This document shows, piece by piece, positions 60,576 to 64,000 of a stretch of DNA of 64,000 nt. Positions within the stretch are counted from its first letter, which is position 1. Each line of letters begins with the position of its first letter. The notes under the pieces are model-generated. The model did no database searches. It saw nothing but the letters and a program-made list of their open reading frames with translations, and was not told the origin of the DNA. The stretch is from Sphingosinicella microcystinivorans (GTDB taxonomy: Bacteria > Pseudomonadota > Alphaproteobacteria > Sphingomonadales > Sphingomonadaceae), in NCBI RefSeq assembly GCF_027941835.1, contig NZ_CP116005.1, positions 1,441,501 to 1,505,500 of the forward strand, read 5' to 3'. Both the position numbers and the translations under genes were made by a program.

Positions 60576-62188
60576 GCCGCGAGCGCCTGCCGGGCATCCG
60601 CAAGGATCATGTCGGCGGCCTTTTCCGCGATCGCGATCGTCGGTGCGTTGGTGTTCCCTGAAATGAGCGTCGGCATCACCGAGGCGTCGACGACGCGCAG
60701 GCCGGAGACGCCGCGCACGGCAAGCCGCGTATCGACGACCGAGCGCTCGTCCGCGCCCATGCGGCAGGTGCCGATGGGGTGATAGATGGTCTCGCCCCAC
60801 GCCTTCAGCGCCGTTACCACGTCCTCGCGCGCAGTGACGCCCTCGCCGGGCCAGACCTCCTTGCCGCGGAACGGCGTGAGCGCGGGCATCCGCCCGATGT
60901 TCCGCGTGATCTCGATGCCCGCGAGAATGGTTTCGAGGTCGCCCGGCGCGGAGAGGTAATTGGGGTCGATCGCCGGGTGCGCGGCGGGGCCCGCGGACTT
61001 GAGACGGATCGTGCCGCGGCTTTCGGGGCGCAACTGGCACATGTGCATGGCATAGCCGTGCTGGCGCCCGAGCGTGCCGCGGCCGTGCGGCTCGCCGAGC
61101 ACGGGCATGAAGTGAATCTGGATGTCCGGCGCGGCGAGGCCGGGACGGGTGGAGAGGAACGCGCCCGCCGGGGTCGGCATGTAGGCCCCCGAGCCGTCGC
61201 GGCGCAGCATCCACTTGCCGAGCGCGATCAGCTTGTTGTGGATGCCGGCGTTCCTGTTGAGCGTGATCGGCTGCGTGCACGTCCACTGCACGAGCATGTC
61301 GAGGTGGTCCTGAAGGTTGCCGCCGACATCCGGCGCGTCATGCACCACCGCGATGCCGTGTTCGGCGAGGTGCGCAGCGGGCCCGACGCCGGAGAGCATC
61401 AGCAGTTGCGGCGAATTCACGGCGCCGCCGCAGACGATCGTCTCGCGCGCTGCCACCGTCTCCGCCTTGCCGTCCTTCCGGTAGGCGATGCCGGTCGCCC
61501 GGCGGCCGTCGAACGTCACGCGCTCGACGAGCACGTCGGTGAGGACGTCGAGGTTCGGACGGTCGAGGACGGGTTTGAGATAACCCTTCGCCGCGGACCA
61601 GCGCTCGCCGTCCTTGATCGTCGAATCGTAGCGCCCTGCGCCTTCGAGCTGCGGCCCGTTGAAATCGTCGGTGACGGGATGGCCCGCTTCCGCCGCCGCC
61701 CTGATGAAGGCGTCGATGAGCGGACTCGGCAGGCAGCGGCGGCCGGTGTGGAGCGGGCCATCGCCGCCGTGGTAGTCGTCTGCGCCGCGCTCGCTCGCCT
61801 CGGAGCGGCGGAAGTAGGGCAGGATGTCGTCCCAGCCCCAGCCGGTGCAGCCCATCTGCGCCCAGCGGTCGTAGTCGCTGGCGTGGCCGCGGATATAGAC
61901 CATGCCGTTGATCGACGAGGAGCCGCCGAGCACGCGCCCGCGCGGCCAGTAGAGGCGGCGGCCGTCCAGATGCTTCTGCGGTTCTGTCCAGAAGCACCAG
62001 TTGGTCTCGTGCGCGTTCTCGGGCGGGATGATCTTGGAAAGCCCGCCCGGCATGTGGATGAGGAAGGAGCTATCCTTGCCGCCGGCCTCGACGAGTAGCA
62101 CGCGCGTGCCGGGGTCCGCGGACAGGCGGTTCGCGAGCACGCAGCCCGCCGAACCCGCGCCGACGACGATATAGTCGTATCCGGACAT
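60572..62188 (-). CDS. GMC-family FAD-dependent alcohol/choline dehydrogenase-like oxidoreductase
   Basis: Flavoprotein of 538 residues. FAD-binding DYIVVGAGSAGCVLANRLSADPGTRVLLVEAGG, the GMC signature GGSSSINGMVYIRGHASDYDRWA, second signature GAVNSPQLLMLSGVGPA, and the C-terminal active-site region YHPIGTCRMGADERSVVD, carrying the catalytic His. ATG 62188 has GGGGGAG six bases upstream. It resembles choline and PEG/alkan-1-ol dehydrogenases, but the substrate is open. Middle gene of the MFS-GMC-epoxide hydrolase operon. Confidence 0.92.
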   Translation of the reverse strand: MSGYDYIVVGAGSAGCVLANRLSADPGTRVLLVEAGGKDSSFLIHMPGGLSKIIPPENAHETNWCFWTEPQKHLDGRRLYWPRGRVLGGSSSINGMVYIRGHASDYDRWAQMGCTGWGWDDILPYFRRSEASERGADDYHGGDGPLHTGRRCLPSPLIDAFIRAAAEAGHPVTDDFNGPQLEGAGRYDSTIKDGERWSAAKGYLKPVLDRPNLDVLTDVLVERVTFDGRRATGIAYRKDGKAETVAARETIVCGGAVNSPQLLMLSGVGPAAHLAEHGIAVVHDAPDVGGNLQDHLDMLVQWTCTQPITLNRNAGIHNKLIALGKWMLRRDGSGAYMPTPAGAFLSTRPGLAAPDIQIHFMPVLGEPHGRGTLGRQHGYAMHMCQLRPESRGTIRLKSAGPAAHPAIDPNYLSAPGDLETILAGIEITRNIGRMPALTPFRGKEVWPGEGVTAREDVVTALKAWGETIYHPIGTCRMGADERSVVDTRLAVRGVSGLRVVDASVMPTLISGNTNAPTIAIAEKAADMILADARQALAA

Positions 62189-62264
62189 GTAAATCTCCCC
62201 CGAGTCCTGCAAGCAGCCGCAAGAGTGGCGCTGTTTCGGCGCCTGCGCAATTCTGGATAAAGCG

Positions 62265-63845
62265 TCAGGCTTGCCCGGCGTAGACTTCTCCAGCGGCGGC
62301 GGCGCGTTCCACGCGTGTCGCTTCGGCGTGCGGAAGCCGGCGCCAGACGAACCAGAGGCAGACGAGCGTCACCGGCGCGGCGACGAGCAGGCAGAGGATA
62401 CCCGTGCCGAGGCTGCCGGTGACGAGCGACATCTTGCCCGCAAAGTAAGGCCCGAGACCGAGCCCGACGAGGGTGGTTCCGAGGAAGTAGGTCGCGGTCG
62501 CCGCGCCGCGCATCCGCGGCAGCACGAGGTTCTGGCTGGTCGCCGCGGCGATGCCCACCCAGCAGCTGTTGACGGTCGCCATCGGCGCGAACGCCAGATA
62601 GAAGATCGTGAGGCTTTCCGTCGTGTAGACGACGAGCATCAGCGGCGCAGGGATCAGCACGCCGAGCGCTGCGACGAGGATGTCGCCCGCCTGCCAGCGC
62701 GCTCTCGCCCAGTCGGCGAGGCGTCCGCCCGCGATCACGCCGATGAAGCCGCCCGCCGCGCCGACGCCGCCGATGATGAGGCCGACGATCGCCGGGTCCG
62801 CGCCGAAGGTGCGGATCGCATAGGGCGCGGACCAGAAGCTGACCGCATAGGTGACGAACGCGATCGAGCCGAAGCCGAGGATGGCGAGCAGGAACGTCGG
62901 CGTGCCCCAGATCAGCCGGTAGGTCGGAAGGTCGCGGCGCTTCAGCGACTGCGACCACGAGAAGACGGAATAGCAGCCGATGCCGATGGCGCTCCATTGC
63001 AGCATGTCGCCGGTGAGCGCGATCATCGCGGCCGCGCCGAGCACGACGGCGGCGAGCCCGGCGAGGTTGACCGCGAACGCGCGCGCGCCGCTGCGCGCGG
63101 CCTGCACCAGCGTGAACGGCGGGATGACGCTCGACAGCTCGGTGAAGAACTTCGGCCACGGCGACGGTTCGGGCGGGCTCAATATGCCCTCGGACATGCC
63201 GCGCAGCGGCTCGCGCAGGGTGAGCACCCACAGCGCCAGCAGCAGCCCCGGCAGGCCGACGGCGAGGAAAGCCGCCTGCCAGCCGACGAGGCCGAGGGGG
63301 CCGCCGCCCGGAAACGCGCTGTTCCAGCTTTGCACGATGAGCCCGCCGATGAACAGCGACAGGCCGCCGCCGATGTAGAGCCCGCTCGAATAGATGGCGA
63401 GCGCGGTGGCGCGTTTCTGCTTCGGGAAATAGTCCGAGATGATCGAGAAAGCGCAGGGACTCGCCGTCGCCTCGCCGATGCCGACGCCGATGCGCGCCGC
63501 GGCGAGCTGGCCGAAGTTCTGCGCGAAGCCGGAGAGCGCCGTCATCGCCGACCAGACCGAAAGCCCGATCGTCATCAGGCGGCCGCGATACCACATGTCC
63601 GCGAGCCGCCCGAGCGGGATGCCGAACAGCGAGTAGAACACGCCGAAGGCCGTGCCGTAGAGGAAGCCCATATCGGCGTCGGTGACGCCGAGGTCGGCCT
63701 TGATGTCCTCCGCGAGGATCGAGATGATCTGGCGGTCGACGAAGTTGAGCACGTAGACGAGCACGAGCACGCCGAGCACATACCAGGCGTAGGGCCCGCC
63801 GACCTCCCCCTTGCGCGCCTCGAGAAGCGCCGCCGCATCGTTCAT
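62265..63845 (-). CDS. MFS transporter (spinster-like)
   Basis: Inner-membrane protein of 526 residues with 12 or more hydrophobic segments. The loop after helix 2 has FGIPLGRLADMWYRGRLMTIGLSVWS, the MFS motif A, and LAAARIGVGIGEATASPCAFSIISDYFPKQKRATALAIYSSGLYIGGG matches the spinster-like subgroup. A long hydrophilic insert lies between helices 6 and 7 (REPLRGMSEGILSPPEPSPWPKFF). ATG 63845 follows GGGGAGAGGG. It leads an operon with GMC and epoxide hydrolase genes, so it probably imports their substrate. Confidence 0.92.
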   Translation of the reverse strand: MNDAAALLEARKGEVGGPYAWYVLGVLVLVYVLNFVDRQIISILAEDIKADLGVTDADMGFLYGTAFGVFYSLFGIPLGRLADMWYRGRLMTIGLSVWSAMTALSGFAQNFGQLAAARIGVGIGEATASPCAFSIISDYFPKQKRATALAIYSSGLYIGGGLSLFIGGLIVQSWNSAFPGGGPLGLVGWQAAFLAVGLPGLLLALWVLTLREPLRGMSEGILSPPEPSPWPKFFTELSSVIPPFTLVQAARSGARAFAVNLAGLAAVVLGAAAMIALTGDMLQWSAIGIGCYSVFSWSQSLKRRDLPTYRLIWGTPTFLLAILGFGSIAFVTYAVSFWSAPYAIRTFGADPAIVGLIIGGVGAAGGFIGVIAGGRLADWARARWQAGDILVAALGVLIPAPLMLVVYTTESLTIFYLAFAPMATVNSCWVGIAAATSQNLVLPRMRGAATATYFLGTTLVGLGLGPYFAGKMSLVTGSLGTGILCLLVAAPVTLVCLWFVWRRLPHAEATRVERAAAAGEVYAGQA

Positions 63846-63943
63846 CCGCCCGACCCTCTCCCCGGTTTCGAGACGCACCCCTTGCCGGAGCGTTTGCCCC
63901 GTGGCTAACACAGGGGCCCGCAATGGAAAGCATGGAAATCGCG

Positions 63944-64000
63944 ATGACGACCTCGGTCCTGTTCGTTTGCCTAGGCAACATCTGCCGCTCGCCGCTCGCC
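63944..64000 (+). CDS. low-molecular-weight protein tyrosine phosphatase (5' end only)
   Basis: Only 19 codons are inside the window, but they read MTTSVLFVCLGNICRSPLA, containing the CX5R active-site loop (Cys9 to Arg15) and the SP that follows in this family. The gene runs off the right edge. In-frame ATGs at 63923 and 63932 would add 7 or 4 residues; 63944 matches the family N-terminus best. Divergent from the MFS gene. Confidence 0.85.
   Translation, partial: MTTSVLFVCLGNICRSPLA

Overview
The window is a GC-rich chromosomal segment from an alphaproteobacterium, most likely a member of the Sphingomonadales. This rests on an SUF operon led by an Rrf2-type regulator, DUF2163, NlpC/P60, tail-tip and DUF2793 genes of the Rhodobacter gene-transfer-agent (GTA) type, a proteobacterial/plant-type glutamate-cysteine ligase, a DUF6456 protein and an OmpA-family porin with a long proline linker. 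Almost all of it is densely packed core genome with start/stop overlaps of 1-4 bases. No rRNA, tRNA, CRISPR array, integrase or complete insertion sequence was seen.

Layout. 1-9.3 kb: partial queG, a two-gene ABC exporter, SDR dehydrogenase, EamA transporter, long-chain acyl-CoA ligase, gamma-glutamyltransferase and pyrD. 9.3-9.9 kb: a gene-free stretch holding two look-alike small-RNA candidates, each ending in a strong terminator. 9.9-16.5 kb: an AraC regulator, then the SUF Fe-S operon (Rrf2-sufB-small membrane ORF-sufC-sufD-sufS-sufT-sufA). 16.5-27.4 kb: azoreductase/LysR pair, HerA-like ATPase, TIGR02186/TauE pair, Ada, MerR plus diiron protein, and an NfrA/NfrB-like pair. 27.5-34.8 kb: thyA-folA-dipeptidase, ribF, ileS-lspA-DUF3035 lipoprotein. 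34.8-49 kb: an AT-richer orphan gene, DUF853 ATPase, the hflK-hflC-DUF2065-degP proteostasis cluster, Mrp, a CoA-binding protein, PmbA, UbiA, RsmE, GshA and an acyl-CoA dehydrogenase.

48.3-54.5 kb is the most unusual part. A divergent XRE repressor/DUF6456 pair sits beside a reduced GTA-type tail cluster. A terminase-small-subunit-like gene runs directly, out of frame, into the 3' end of a g12 (DUF2460) gene, followed by intact g13, g14 and g15-like genes and DUF2793. An 18-bp site between the XRE and DUF6456 genes recurs with 16/18 identity just upstream of the promoter of the terminase-like gene, suggesting one regulator controls both.

54.6-64 kb: OmpA-family protein, small envelope proteins, a degenerate EAL protein, lipB, an orphan FliN-like protein, an MFS-GMC oxidoreductase-epoxide hydrolase operon, and the start of a low-molecular-weight protein tyrosine phosphatase gene. 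Alphaproteobacterial palindromic intergenic repeats occur at about 18.2, 31.0, 34.8, 47.0 and 59.4 kb.
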